The position numbers and the translations under genes are program-made. The notes under the pieces were generated by a model that ran no database searches, had not been told where the DNA came from, and was given only the letters and a program-made list of their open reading frames with translations. A DNA stretch of 51,868 bases from Monosporascus cannonballus (lineage: Eukaryota; Ascomycota; Sordariomycetes; Xylariales), in the NCBI GenBank assembly GCA_004154925.1, contig QJNS01000373.1:1-51868 (forward strand), given 5' to 3'. Shown here one piece after another: positions 22,180 through 34,648 of the stretch (position 1 is its first letter; each line of letters opens with the position of its first letter).

Positions 22180-23975
22180 AGATGTGATGGACCAATCCTA
22201 TCTTAGTGTTTCGACGCAACGGAGTGATCCGGCTCTATGCCGCATGGGCCGGTTAGTGATATTTAAGAGGGGCTCCAGGCATCTAAGGCGGGCGGTGTTG
22301 CAGACTACTGGCTGACCTCAGCGTTCTGGAAATGAGATAGCTGCCTGTCGTCGCGGCGGGAGCTCGTGCATCTGTGAACAGGCGGATTCAACCAATGGAG
22401 CGCGGCTTAGCAAGGTATCGTTTATTGTCCGGCTACTGGGTTGCCCGTTCTGCAGCCGCCCTCCGCAGCCCCCCAACTCAAGCAGAGCTTCTGTCAAGCA
22501 GCTCTCGACTCATTCCTCGGGCCAATAGCCAGCATCGGCATCCTTGGGGCCACTTCTGCGCCACGATTCACGTCCTTCTCATTTTCCTAATGGGGAAGTG
22601 CTTGTTGGGGCGGACGGGGCCAGAGCCACACTGACAAGTCTCTCTCGTAAGCGCCGTCAAAGACTTATGTAACCCTCGTAAAGTGGTTTCGATGGAGCAG
22701 GTTGTCAATCAGCATCACACGACCACGACGCTCAGGGACATTGACTGAGTTTCTCAGTGTAACCTTACCCGGGTCTCGATTTATATCAGCTGGGCTTGGC
22801 TGGAGATAACGAGGAGATAACGTCTCGGAGGGGAATAATAAGTTGTGGTAGCGCACTCGGTAATAAATCGCGGCTAATGGTAACTCTCCGTAACGTGATC
22901 TCCCGACATGGTCTGCCAAGCGAATTGCTACATGGCTTGGTATAACATACTATGTAAGGCTAGGGAATCCAGAGGTAACGAAGTTCACATACAGAATGCA
23001 ACAGCTTCCAAAAATGGGCGTCCTATCACGTGGTTAAGTTCCGAAGGACGCTCCTTGCAGACCATTCCCACGTGGTATTGAGCGTCATGACATTAAACTT
23101 AAGAGCCGACAAACTGCAGCACTAACAATTTTGTTGAGTAGTGGGTCAAAACTGCCTAGTCGACGCCGAGTTGACTAATAAAAGGGATTGTTCGTGGCCT
23201 TCAGTGCCCGTTTAGGGAAGGCGCTTCGAAGCAGTTGTTACTGCGGTTCGTGGACCTCTAATCAAATATTTTCAAAACATAGCTAGGAGATGTTACTGCA
23301 AATACCTCCCACTCCATAACCTTTAATCGGATATCTTCAAAACATAGGAGATGTTGCTGTGAGTGCCCCCCACTATATACTGCCACTTGCTCGGCAACTT
23401 CTAACTTGGACCAACTTAAGTGCAACAGAATTAGTGTGCTAAGGGCTCCCCAGCCGGTGTCAGTAAAACAAGATTATGCCTTCTAATTATTAGGACGGGT
23501 CATCAATAGAATTTGAAGCTTCCTCAGCCAGTTCCACTTTTCCCTGAACCATTCGCACATGAATAAGCGGGAAAGGGCAGCCAAGTCGGGTACGTACTGA
23601 TATGCAGAAACAGCTGAAGCATTGCGATTTGAAGAGCTTTAATTGGCCTGGACCAAAAGTGTCAAAAACGCGACCTTGCTTAATCGGTCCTAGCTAAGGT
23701 CCCTTCTCCCCGATAAGAAAATTTCTGAAAATTTCGAGGGGCAGCCCGGCCGAGATATCTATTTGTTGGTGGTAATGCTGGCTCTGACTTTGCCTTATCC
23801 TTTCAATTCCGCCCAAACTGCGTCTTGTGAACGCCCTTTACCGCCCATTCTTCGAGGGCAATTTGGGGCGCATTGCTCTTTCTCTTCCTCTTTTTTCTTT
23901 TTGTATTGGCATCTCCCTCCGGTCGTCTCTTTCTTCTTTTGTTGTTTACCGACCGACGACTGATTAAACAGTTTT
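22180..23975. other. Intergenic, upstream region of the ABC-F gene
   Basis: No gene recognised. It contains a diverged tandem repeat at 23255-23378 (listed separately) and, at about 23875-23945, a strongly pyrimidine-rich stretch typical of highly expressed fungal promoters just before the ABC-F start. Confidence 0.5.
23255..23378. repeat. Diverged tandem repeat, two ~60-bp units
   Basis: Unit 1 (about 23255-23318) and unit 2 (about 23320-23378) share a core TTCAAAACAT and AGGAGATGTT with one 4-base indel. By eye, about 11 of 12 substitutions between the units are transitions (C/T or G/A). Confidence 0.6.
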
Positions 23976-23978
23976 GCG

Positions 23979-26900
23979 ATGCCTCACCCTGTGTCGCCGC
24001 CGATGATCGTGGCTATGTCTGGTGATGCCCCTCCCCCGCCACAGGAGGACGTTTCCGCCGTTCTCAACGCCATTTTCACCGCTTCAACATCAGCCGCTTC
24101 CGTCGATGCATCTTACGCGCTTTGCGAACTACTTTTGAATTCCGTGGGGTTCCGAGGCCTCCAGCAGTATCGCGTTCTCGCAGAAGTCAAGAAGGCCGCC
24201 TCGGATAAGAAGAGCGGCCTACACAGGGAAAGCGCTCAGAATCTCCTCGGAGCCATATTAGAAAAGTTCCCGCCGAGACAACCACTTAGCGAAGTCGTTC
24301 TCCTCATCCAGGATGGCGGCTTGGTCGCATGCGCCCTAGACGCTCTAGCCGACAAGGGCGCTGTCGTACGCGATGCTGCGCAATACGGTCTCGATGCGCT
24401 CTTTGGCAACCTGAGCGCCGAGGCCATGGTTGTCGGCTTGTTGCCCGCCCTCACCGCTTACCTGTCCAAGAAGACCGGCAAGTGGCAGGGCACTGTCGGT
24501 GCGTTGAAGTTAATGCAGAGGATGGCCGATAAGGCGAAGATGGAGATTGGCTGCACAAAGGAGCAGGCGCAGGAGAAGGACATACTCAGAGAAGCCATGG
24601 GTTCGAAGCTGGCTAGTCTGATCCCCGTAGCCGAGGATCTCATGCACGACTTGAAGCCCGAGGTAGAGAAGCAGGCCGTCGACACGATGCAATCTCTTAC
24701 CACCCTCCTGTCCAATGACGACGTCGCCCCCAGGATCCCTCTGCTGATCGAATCGATGCACCATCCCTCGACTCAGAGCCTCCAGAAGGCCATCCATGCT
24801 CTTTCGCAAACCACTTTCGTTGCCGTCGTCACCTCGCCCGTCCTCGCTCTCCTTACCCCTTTCCTCGAGCGCAGTCTCAACAACCCTACGACTGCTCAAG
24901 AGGTGTTGCGGCAAACCGTTGTCATCACCGAGAACTTGACAAAGCTTGTACATGATCCCATCGAGGCCCGAACCTTCTTGCCAAAACTGCAGCCCGGCGT
25001 TAAGAGCGTCGTCAACCGAGCGTCTCTGCCAGAGGTCCGCGAGATCGCAACGAGGGCTTTGAACGTTATGGAGAAGGCCATGGAAGGTGATAATGAGCAC
25101 AAGGTGGTAGAAAGGACGTCCGCAGACGATGTCGCAAAGATAATGGACTCGGAGATAAAGAAGAACGGCGGATTAGCAGGCGATCTAGATGTGTATAAAG
25201 TTGCACGACCGTATTTCTGCGAGATGGTGGCCGAGGACGTCAACCACAGACACATCGACAGAATTGCCGCTAGGGTCGCTCCTTACCTCAAGGATCTCAT
25301 GCATCAGCCCGATGCGAGCGATGCGGTTGCTTCTGCCGTCCAAGAATACTATCTCGCGGAAGATCAGCGCAAGTATGGTGTTCCTGAAAAAGAGGACGAT
25401 GGCGAAGTTGAAATCGTCAACGCGGATTTCTCCCTCGCTTATGGTGGCATGCTCCTCTTGTCTCACACCAATCTCAGGTTGTTGAAGGGTCACCGTTACG
25501 GTCTATGCGGTCGCAACGGAGCTGGAAAGTCGACACTCATGAAGAGCATCGCAGGAGGCAAGTTGGAAGGCTTCCCGCCACAAGATGTCCTCCGCACTTG
25601 CTATGTCGAGCACAACCAGGGAGAGGATGCGGATATTAGCATTCTGGAATTCATGGTCAAGGATCCGACCATCGCATCGGAAGGCAGGGAGAGGATTTCT
25701 CAAGTTTTGGAAGAGTTCGGCTTCACATCCGGGCCAGAAGGACGCCAGTCTCAGAAGGTTGGATCTCTGTCGGGGGGTTGGAAGATGAAGCTTGCTCTGG
25801 CTCGAGCTATGCTGCAGAAGGCTGATGTTCTGCTCCTTGACGAACCTACTAACCACTTGGATGTTGCAAATATTGCCTGGCTGGAGGATTATCTGAGAGC
25901 GCACACCGAAATTACCAGTATGATCGTTTCTCACGACTCCGGATTCCTGGATAACGTCACGACTGATATCTACCATTACGAACCTGGAAAGAAGCTCGGC
26001 CACTTCAGGGGCAATCTGGCCGCCTTTGTCAAAGCCCGTCCCGAGGCAAAGGCCTACTATACCCTCTCCGCCTCCAACGTTCAGTTCAAATTCCCGCCCC
26101 CCGGCATTCTGACCGGTGTCAAGTCCCAAACGCGGGCGATCATCCGCATGACCGGAGTTTCTTTCCAATATCCAAATGCACCGAAGCCTTCACTCAGCGA
26201 TGTGTCTTGTCAGCTGTCTCTGTCCTCCCGTGTCGCGGTCATCGGACCCAACGGTGCCGGCAAGTCGACGTTGATCAAACTGCTGACGGGTGAAGTCATC
26301 CCTACCTCCGGGAAGGTTGAGAAGCACCCCAACCTCCGAATCGGTTACATCAAGCAGCACGCTCTCGAGCACGTGGAGATGCATCTCGAGAAGACTCCCA
26401 ACCAATATCTGCAGTGGCGTTATGCCAACGGCGACGACCGGGAGGTGCACATGAAGCAGACTCGTATCCTCTCGGACAAGGATCGCGAGCAGATGGATAA
26501 ACCTATTGACCTCGGTGACGGAAAAGGTCCGCGACGGATTGAGGCCCTTGTTGGTAGACAAAAGTGGAAGAAGACGTTCCAGTACGAAGTGTAAGTTCAA
26601 GGCTGAAATTTCCCACCCTCCTCGGCGCATGGGTACTAACTATTTTTAGAAAATGGCGAGCGTGGCTTCCAAAGTTCAACTCCCAAGTGTCGCGTGAGAC
26701 CCTCCTCGAATGGGGTTTCGACAAGTTGGTGCAGGAGTTCGATGATCACGAGGCGTCTCGTGAAGGTCTCGGTTACAGAGAGCTGCAGCCGTCCGTGATC
26801 TCGAAGCATTTCGAAGACCTCGGTCTCGACCCCGAGATTGCGAACCACAACGAAATTGGTAGCTTATCAGGAGGACAGAAGGTCAAGGTCGTCATTGCGG

Positions 26901-27376
26901 GCGCCATGTGGAACAACCCGCATCTGCTCGTCCTGGACGAGCCGACTAACTTCTTGGACCGCGACTCGCTCGGCGGTCTCGCGGTCGCTATCCGCGACTT
27001 CAAAGGCGGTGTCGTCATGATTTCTCACAACGAGGAGTTCGTCGGCGCGCTCTCGAGCGAGCAGTGGCATATCAACGACGGGCGGATGACGATGAAGGGC
27101 AACGCGGCGGTCTCGCTCGGCCGCTTCGAGGACAGCCAGCCCGGCAGCGGCGTGGCCAGCGCTGTGGCCAGCACGGCCGTCAGCAGCGCGGCGACGAGCG
27201 CCGTCAACAGCGGCGCCGAGGACAACACGCCCCTCAAGTTCAAGGCCAAGAAGAAGCGCAAGAAGACCAAGAAGGAACTCAAGGAGCAGGAGGTCCGCCG
27301 GAGGCTGCGCCACATCGAGTGGCTCAACAGCCCCAAGGGAACCCCGCACCCGCCGGACACGGATGAGGACGAGTAG
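23979..27376 (+). CDS. elf1: New1/Elf1-type ABC-F ATPase (EF3 relative)
   Basis: Two exons, 23979-26590 and 26650-27376 (intron with GTAAGT, TACTAAC and TTTTTAG), give 1112 aa. HEAT-like repeats fill about residues 30-370. ABC domain 1 has Walker A GRNGAGKST (511-519), signature SLSGG (596-600) and Walker B LLLDEPTNHLD (D621, E622). ABC domain 2 has GPNGAGKST (756-764), SLSGGQ (942-947) and VLDEPTNFLD (D967, E968). A chromodomain-like insert (KWKKTFQYEV-KWRAWLPKF) sits between Walker A and signature in the second ABC domain, as in EF3 and New1. The C terminus has a Lys-rich tract (KFKAKKKRKKTKKE) and ends DTDEDE. The family acts at the ribosome in elongation/termination and, in fission yeast Elf1, was linked to mRNA export. 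The N terminus and tail fit Elf1/New1 better than EF3 itself. Three in-frame ATGs (23979, 24003, 24015) could start it. Both ATPase sites look intact. Confidence 0.9.
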
Positions 27377-27379
27377 AGG

Positions 27380-28715
27380 ATTTTGTCTACCTACCTACCT
27401 AGCTAGCCTGCTATACGGCGTTCTCGGGGTTGGGCGATCGATGGTAGTGGTTATGGTGTTCATGGTTTGCTTCATGATTGCATGTCGGCGGCGCTGCAGC
27501 CGGTCGATTGGTTTCTAGTGGTGTCAGATTGCGTGCGCACCACGGTCGAGCTTTTATATACAGCGGTCAAGCCTAACATACGCGCGGATCGGTTCCGGGA
27601 TTTTGATATGATGGATCACACTGGGATAGCCGGGCTGGCTACGGATGACCAAATAGATCAGTCGATAGACAGCATAGAGCGTCTTTCTTCTTACAGAAGC
27701 GGCTAGCAACGGCGTTCATAGATAGACGGATGGAGGAGCATCGGGTAATGATATCTCTCTTTTACTTTTTCCCGGGAGTCTGCTTTAGTTTCTTATTGTG
27801 TACTAGTTGGATTGTTCGTGAGACTTAGGTCGTTTGAACCTGGTAAACGTGGAATTGAATCATATCTCTTAAGGTGGAAGGGTGGCTTGCCATCGCCACG
27901 TAAGTGCAGAAGTAGATAAGTATGTATATAGCAGCCCGTAAGGTGAGATTTCAACGCCTAGGTGTAAGAAAATATATAATATCGATTCAAACCGTCATAG
28001 GTTAGCTGCTCTCTGCTGATATCAAAGGGATCAAAGACTACGAACTGGGAGTGTAAAGACGTATAAAGTCCTACACAGGGGCTTTCCCAGAGCATTTACA
28101 AGTAGCACATATATTAATATCCAGTACGTCCACGATATCTCGAGTCCCGACGAAAACTCGTACTCGGGCCGAGCATGACTTTGTACGGATGTAAATGGCC
28201 CCACAAGCCGCTGATCTGTCCGTTAGGTGTATATGTACCTGTCTAAGCACGTCGTGTTGGCAGTCGATCACCTCGTAAACATAGTCGTCCAGTCATCTCG
28301 TGAGGTGTTGTTGTCCAATGGGACGGAAGTTCTCCCCATGCACCTTTCCCCAACTGGGACGCATGTATGCGGCACGATTGACCGCCGTGACCATGCTGCA
28401 GCGTGACGGCCGCGCAGCTTCTCGGAGGACTCCGCCATCCTGCGGACACTGCATATCGTATTCTCGAAATAGAGGCGATGGGAGGACGGTGTTGTCCACA
28501 TGACTAAGTCCTCCGAGAGACGAGTCCGTCACGACCATGGGGATGTCTCCTTATAAGAGGGGAGTCGATCGACGCCTTTCTCCGATTCTTAGGCGTCTCG
28601 CTATTCACCACTAATAACTAATCTGCACTACATAATAATTAGAAGCCGACAGCGGACTCTCGACTTTACGCACCCCGCACCGGAGCCGGCATATCCACAT
28701 AAAAACACCACCCTC
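27380..28715. other. Intergenic, nothing recognised
   Basis: 3' region of the ABC-F gene and promoter side of the secreted protein gene. A CTAC tetranucleotide run (TACCTACCTACCTAGCTAG) lies at 27390-27408. No coding signal was seen on either strand. Confidence 0.5.
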
Positions 28716-28718
28716 AGA

Positions 28719-29284
28719 ATGCAGCCCACCACCCTCTTCCTCGCCGCCTCCACAGCCCTCGTCGCCGGTGCCGCCGACGGCGCAGCCATCCAACAGCAGC
28801 GCGACGGCGCCCGGCTGGCGCAGTTCCGGGTGTGGGGCGCGAGCGGGTGCGGCGAGCTGAACCAGGGCTACTTCAAGGTCGAGGAGTCGGACGTGGGCGC
28901 GTGCCACAACCTGACGGCATACGTGCCGAGCCCGGGCGCCAGGTCCGCGATGCTGGAGCAGCTGTACTACCCCGCGGCCGAGGGCTGCAGCCGTAAGTCA
29001 TCACCGAACGAGAATAACCCTTCCTTCCTTCCTTCCTTCCTTCCTTACCACCAGTCCGCTTCTGGGGAATGAGTGGCGGAAGAAACTAAAAAATTGGGGA
29101 GCTAACTGACTAACCTCTGTATTTCCTTCTTCCGTGGTTAGTGGGTATCTTTACAGATGAGACGTGCTCCGGCGGCCGCCGCGCGCTATTGTCTTTACAC
29201 GCCTGCGAAGACGCGCCGGTAGAGGAGGGGAGTGGCACTTGGGGCTCGTGGCAGGTTCTTTGCAACGAGCCTGGCGACGCTTGA
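28719..29284 (+). CDS. Small secreted six-cysteine protein (effector-like candidate), 138 aa
   Basis: Exons 28719-28992 and 29142-29284 (intron 149 bp, donor GTAAGT, acceptor GGTTAG, phase 1) give 138 aa. The N terminus MQPTTLFLAASTALVAGAAD is a good signal peptide with cleavage expected near residue 19-22. The mature part has six Cys, in the contexts SGCGEL, GACHNL, EGCS, ETCSGG, HACED and VLCNE, an even number fitting three disulfides. It also has one NLT glycosylation site and a TWGSWQVLC end. No enzyme motif is visible. Size, secretion and Cys count match fungal small secreted proteins that may act at host or competitor surfaces, but no family was recognised. The intron carries a (TTCC)n microsatellite at about 29022-29045. 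No lesions were seen. Confidence 0.78.
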
Positions 29285-29289
29285 GTACT

Positions 29290-30028
29290 TTCCGGAGCTG
29301 GGGTATTTCATTCAACACCTCGGAAAAGCTTCCTATGGGAATTCCCTGATATCCGGGCCACTAGGTTAGTTTTTATGCTTGGCTCGCAAGACCGGTATCT
29401 GTGGCAATAGTGGCGTAGGTTATGATGGAGGCGTTACAGCTGAGCTTTACTGAGTAGCAACCACACATCGTGTATGTGTTGCTAACATAATAATCATAAT
29501 GCACATGGACGGTGGCTTAACGTTGACGCGGGAATCCCATCATGATTGACGTCTTACGCTATAGAACTCTATAACACCCTGATAGAAGTATATGTAGTTT
29601 CATAGTGAAAACTACACAGGGATGTATGAAAGTGAGAGATAGCAAAGGGGAGGACGACTTTGGCAGGCTAGCCCTGAACCTGATTATTCCCTTCCGTCTT
29701 TTCACTTCGTATTGTAGCAGATGAATAACGTCCACCACTGACTGGTATCAACAAAGCAAATATTGATCCAGCGTGTTCTAAGTGATAAGGTGAACACGAT
29801 GAATGCCTAGCTGTTCTTCATTCAGAACGCCACGACCAAAGATCCTGATTAACCCGATTTGGATATTAGCATTGTGCCTGTTCCCTCCCAACCCCTAAGA
29901 AATGAGGCTGTAAAGGAGATCGTAACTTCCCCACTCCGAGTCCAGATCATTCTCGGGAGCGACGGTTAAGACGTACTCCGCCACCTATCCCGATGTCGAA
30001 TGCGGTGTGGGTTTCGCTTAGGCGGTTA
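29290..30028. other. Intergenic, nothing recognised
   Basis: AT-richer sequence between the secreted-protein gene and the coiled-coil relic. No coding signal was seen. Confidence 0.5.
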
Positions 30029-30030
30029 AA

Positions 30031-33000
30031 CTAGTCCTCACCAATTCGCAAGGACGATTCAGCTTCACCAGCCACATCTAACGCGCGCCCGGAATTTACG
30101 CGATCAAACTTCTCCTCCTCGGAGTCGAACTGAGATTGACAGTCGTGCAAAGAATCCTGGGAAGACACTCCGGACGGTTCTGGTGGTACTTCCAAGCGTC
30201 CGTCGAGGGGGGAGGGGAGTTCGTAGGCATGTGCTCCTGCGCGATTTGCATCTCGAGAACACACTCGAAGTGCCGTGTGAGGTTCCTAGTCACCATCGAG
30301 TGAAGTTGTTCGTCCATAGTACCAACATGATAGCCGATATATGCGGGCGATGGCGTGCTAGTAAGTGGAGCGCCTGGCGAGTGGACGGGAGAGCTCTTAG
30401 AAATTACTAAGTCCGAGACCATGTATAGTTGTGCAGCGATAGCCGTATTGCTGCGGGGGCGGACAAGCGACGTCGGCCGTCCCGTGCCCACCGCGGTCGG
30501 CTGAGCCTGGTTCGCGAGCTGGACCTCGAGGGCGTTGTTGTGGTTAGAGAGATCCTCGGCCTGCTGTTCGAGTCCCGCGACGTTCTCATGCTTTCGCGCG
30601 AGAGCCCTCTGGCCCTCGCCGACCTTCTCCTCCGGCGTCGCGACGTTGGCATCGAAGCCCTGCTTCAACTTGCGGATGATGTCAGCCCTGTTCTTGCAGG
30701 TTTTGTAGAGCTCGTCCTGCAGCTTGGAAACCGTGTCCTTCTCGCGATCCGAGGCCATCGAGATGCCTTCCAAAACGCCCCGGTCCTTATTCTCCATGTG
30801 CTCGACCTTTTGCCTGAGGTCTGCCACGGTCTCCTTCTCCCGCGGGAGCGTCTCTTCGGCCTCACCGACCTTCTGCTCGAGCGTCGCGACCTTGGTCTCA
30901 GAACGCCGTTTTTCAGTCCCGGTGTTAGAAAGCTTTATCTTGACGCACTCCAGCGAACGGACGAGACGATCGCTGGTCGTGCAGGCATCTTCTAACCCGC
31001 GGCGCAGATCGCAGATCGCAGATCCTGACCATCTTGCGTCTCGCAGCCGTCTCGGTGTCCGGCCAAATATGCAGTTCCGCTTCCGAAAGGATATCCGCGA
31101 CCGCCTGTTTGAGTTTTACGACGGCCTCCTCCTCTTGTGTGTTGTTGCAGCGTCGTAGGGCGTTGTTCAACCCCTGTATGTCTTTTCGAGTTCCTCTTTG
31201 GCCTTTGCAAGGCCCCTATTGGTCTTTTGTAGGTTAACGAGCGACGTTTCTGTTTTTTTCGGCCTTTCTCTCGCGCTCCTCGGGTTTTGTCGCCGGAACA
31301 CCGCATCTCGGTACGCCCCAGCGCGCTGACGGGATAATGCTTGGTCTCGTGACTCTCGTCGAGCCCACCACGCGGCTCGGAAGCCATGGGCGTCTTGCGC
31401 GCGAGCTCTTGCCAGGGGTCCATCCAAGCCTGCGGCTCCGTAGCCACGAGAGCTGTGGCCAGTTCGGCGATCGCCTGTCTATTCAACGCGAGCACCTGCA
31501 CGGTGTCACGCAGCGACGTACACTCGTGCTCTTTAGCACTCCTCGAGGAGGCGACGACGCCGGTGACCAACATCTTCGCGACTTGTCAAGAGGTCTGTTT
31601 CCACGCCTCACCGAGCTCGGCGGCGCGGAGGCCGGCCTCGCGCTCGAGCTCGAAGATCCGGATCTCCCGGCCCTCGAGCTGCACCTAAACCTCTCCTCAT
31701 GCGAGCCGGGGCGGCCTGGTGCTGCCGCAGCGGCGCACGGGCGACGAGGTCGGCGTGGAAGTGGCGGATCTGCCGCGTCGCGACGACGTTCTGGGCCGCC
31801 TCCATGAGGAGCGCCGTGCAGTCGGTGGTCCCGGCCGTGTCGTCGTATACGCGCTGCCAGACGCTCGCGTAGCGCTTCAGGGGTTCGGTGACATCGCCGA
31901 CTCACTTGTGCGCCCGGTCCCAAGCCTCGTACACCTTCGTCCACAGGTCTATATAGAAGCCTAAATCGACATCCTCTTGTTCGCTCCCATTCCCGCGGGC
32001 CGTCGTGTACGAACTACGGGTGACTATGTCACAGACGGCGCGGAGGCTTCCTTCCAAGTGATCGAAGGACGTTTTGTAGGCTAGACCACATTTGATCGCG
32101 ACTTCGAGACAACCCACACCGTCTGTTGCCACACCCGTGAGGGTCAGCTTCTGGTCGTTGGAGCTAACTTCGGCCGAGATGTCGACCTCGCTAAGGATAT
32201 CGACGAACTTCCTTGAGCAGCCGCTTCACTGGCAATTTAGGAACGGCGGCCGAGGCGCCGTTGTTGTCGAGGTCCTGGAATATCATGAAGCCACGCATGT
32301 AGGACGACCGCTCCCTGGGGCCAAACTGTCTCTCCGAGAGCAGGCCCAGAACCTTATCCCAGCTTTGGCGAAGGTCCTCGCCGAACGAGGAGGCTCTCTT
32401 CGGAAACAGCTGCCGCACGTTATCTAGGTTGCGGGGATCGTATCGGGGTTTGCCGCTATCACGGTCCAACTTGTCGGTGAGCGCAAGGCCGGGCTGAAGG
32501 GTATGCTCTAGCGCTAACTGAACCCTGGTGAGCTGTGGTTCGTTCTCTGCACCGTTGACGTGTTCCCGAAAGCTCTCGGGCCTGCCGCCGAAAATGGGCG
32601 CAATGACCTTCACCACGTCGAGAAGTTTGCGGTGGACGTCGGGTCGGACGCTGGGGAGAGTATCGACGATGACACTGATCCCCTTTGATGCGAGTTTGCG
32701 ACTGAGGTGGTATATAAACTGGAGTTGGTGAAGGTATTCTGTCTTCCACATCTGGAGCTCTTCCTCAGGGGTGGTGCAGCCCTGTGGGGGCACAGGCGCG
32801 TCCGCCCAGCTGCGCGGCGCTGGATAAAGATATCGAGATCCGTATTTTGGCGCCCCTGGATCCCCCTCGGGGGCCGCGAGCAGAGTCTCGGCCTTGCTGG
32901 TCCCGGCTTCGCTACGTGAGGCGTCCGCTTCGACCTCGGCCGAGCCAGCTTCCCCGGGCCTCATATGCGCTTCGCGAGTGTCTAGCACGCACAAAGGCAG

Positions 33001-33150
33001 GGGGCTTGGAGCCCTAGAGGGGCTCGTACTTGGGGTCAGGCCCCTAAGACGAAATCAGTGATATTTCCGACGCGTCCATGTAGACGGGTTCGGCCCCATC
33101 GTCGAATCCGTCGCTGTCGGACCCTTCGCTGGCGAACGCGTCATTGGACC
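30031..33150 (-). pseudogene. Relic of a long coiled-coil protein gene, multiply frameshifted
   Basis: Successive minus-strand segments in changing frames read as one protein of roughly 950-1000 residues. They are an acidic start near 33045-33150 (ASEGSDSDGFDDGAEP), a globular-looking part at 32191-32994 (ELQMWKTEYLHQLQFIYHLS, RYDPRNLDNVRQLFP), FVDILSEVDISAEVSSNDQK to EAWDRAHK, and YASVWQRVYDD. Then come heptad-rich coiled coil (LEGREIRIFELEREAGL, ELEKTYRG, QEEEAVVKLKQAVADIL, VADLRQKVEHMENK, KLQDELYKTCKNRADIIRKL) and an acidic tail ending at 30031. Lesions are frame changes near 32205, 31715, 31270, 31170, 31015 and 30250, and in-frame TGA codons at 31902-31904 and 31586-31588, both readable as CGA changed to TGA. 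The 31015 break lies in a threefold heptamer. No family was recognised. A few breaks might be introns, but not most. Confidence 0.62.
31004..31024. repeat. Three perfect copies of heptamer GCAGATC
   Basis: Tandem heptamers at 31004-31010, 31011-31017 and 31018-31024 coincide with a frame change in the coiled-coil relic. Gain or loss of one 7-base unit shifts the frame. Confidence 0.85.
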
Positions 33151-33159
33151 GAGGTCTCT

Positions 33160-34640
33160 TAGAGAGTTTAAGTTATCGCATTAGACTCGATACTCGAGGG
33201 TTGGTACCTACCTAGGAGGCTTGGAACCCATCAAGAGTTATTGCATCCTGTTCTTCGGGGTAGTCTCCCCAACATGTGTATCTCCGGAGACGCAATTCGT
33301 GTCGTGTGTAAATGCACCTAGATGTATGCTGATATGAACTGACGCGTGTGCCTGACACCAGGACCCGGAAATAGAGCATCGCATCCTGAACAAGCATTCA
33401 TACCGCGTTTATCTGTCAACAGCAAGTAGAGGCTCTCTATGCAGGTGTCAGATGGTGCAGAAGACATAACGACAAGAGCTCATGGACTACATACCTATGC
33501 TGGTGGACAGATATCCGGGACAGGCTGGAGGTACATTCGACCACCGGAAGAAAAAAAAAGGGGGGGATAATTAAGTGCAAAGCGGATCTACCTAATCCGC
33601 CCTGCGCAACGAATCTTACCGATCGAACCTAGGGGGCCGAGACAGGAGTGCCTGAGAAAGGCTTGCGCCCATGGAAAGCCGTGTGCCCAGAGTCTATTTA
33701 TTTGAACTTTGAGTCTCGTCATCCCCACCTTTTGCTGCCTCCCAATCAGCGTTGCCGGCAAGGTACGTCGAGAAAGAAAAATGTTCTTTTGGGTGGTCTA
33801 ATGATGATGAAGGGGGTTAGATACAAGCCAAGCTCCGAGCTCCAGTTGAAATATCCCTGACGCACTATACGCTCCTTCCCGCACGGTACCCGCGAACTCA
33901 TAGTTGCTAGACTCTTAGCCCTGATGCGTAAGAGGACGTTATGCCTATACATGAAGACCGAAGGAGATAAATATATAACGGATAGAATAATGGACGGACA
34001 AACTGACCGTGGCGAAGCAAGACAAGGAGGAGCTGAGGACAAGCCGCAGCCCCTGAACGCCGTGAGACGGTAGACGGACTTTCCTTCCGAGCTTTAAACG
34101 GTGGTGGGAGCCATTTTGTTCCTTCATATTTTAGTCACCCTTTTCAAATCTTTCCAAGAGGGCCACCTAGTAACTCGGCGACGGCCTGGCTGTTCGAGTT
34201 AGATAGGTCACCTTTTCCTGCGCTTTGGATGGCGGTGAGAATACGTCTCGAGTAAGACTTACTCCTAGACCGGCATATTTTTCTGCATAGTGATGAGAGC
34301 GATGAAGATTTCCGCATGGCTCCGGAGGCCGTGGGAGGGGTATAATCATGAATTCCGAGCCTATATACGTACTGCATGCCCATGCCCGCGCATGCATGCC
34401 AACCGAGCCTGCCAGCCTGCCCTTCCACGGTAGAGGAAGCTCTAGCAGTTCTTCCTGCTCCTAGGTAAAGCCCAGATACAGGAACAGATGTCGAACACGA
34501 TGCCCACGTCACATGTTACGATGAGAACGACGATTCAGCCTGCGGGCGTCCTGTGAGGCGACATTTCGAGGGACTACCTGCCCATAGATGGCGATGTGTG
34601 GCGGCTGACATATCCCGATGTTCTTAGAACGGAGCACCGG
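33160..34640. other. Intergenic, nothing recognised
   Basis: This lies between the relic and the tail of the ceramide synthase gene. An A9/G7 run lies at about 33550-33566. Minus frames at 33746-34127 and 34144-34512 lack motifs. Confidence 0.45.
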
Positions 34641-34648
34641 CATGCCTC

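Noticed and set aside
27025..27366. Several frames over the ABC-F 3' end on both strands
   Set aside because: All are shadows of the ABC-F C-terminal coding sequence, which has clear signature and Walker B motifs in its own frame.
30429..30995. 188-codon plus-strand frame
   Set aside because: Leu/Arg-rich antisense shadow of the coiled-coil relic.
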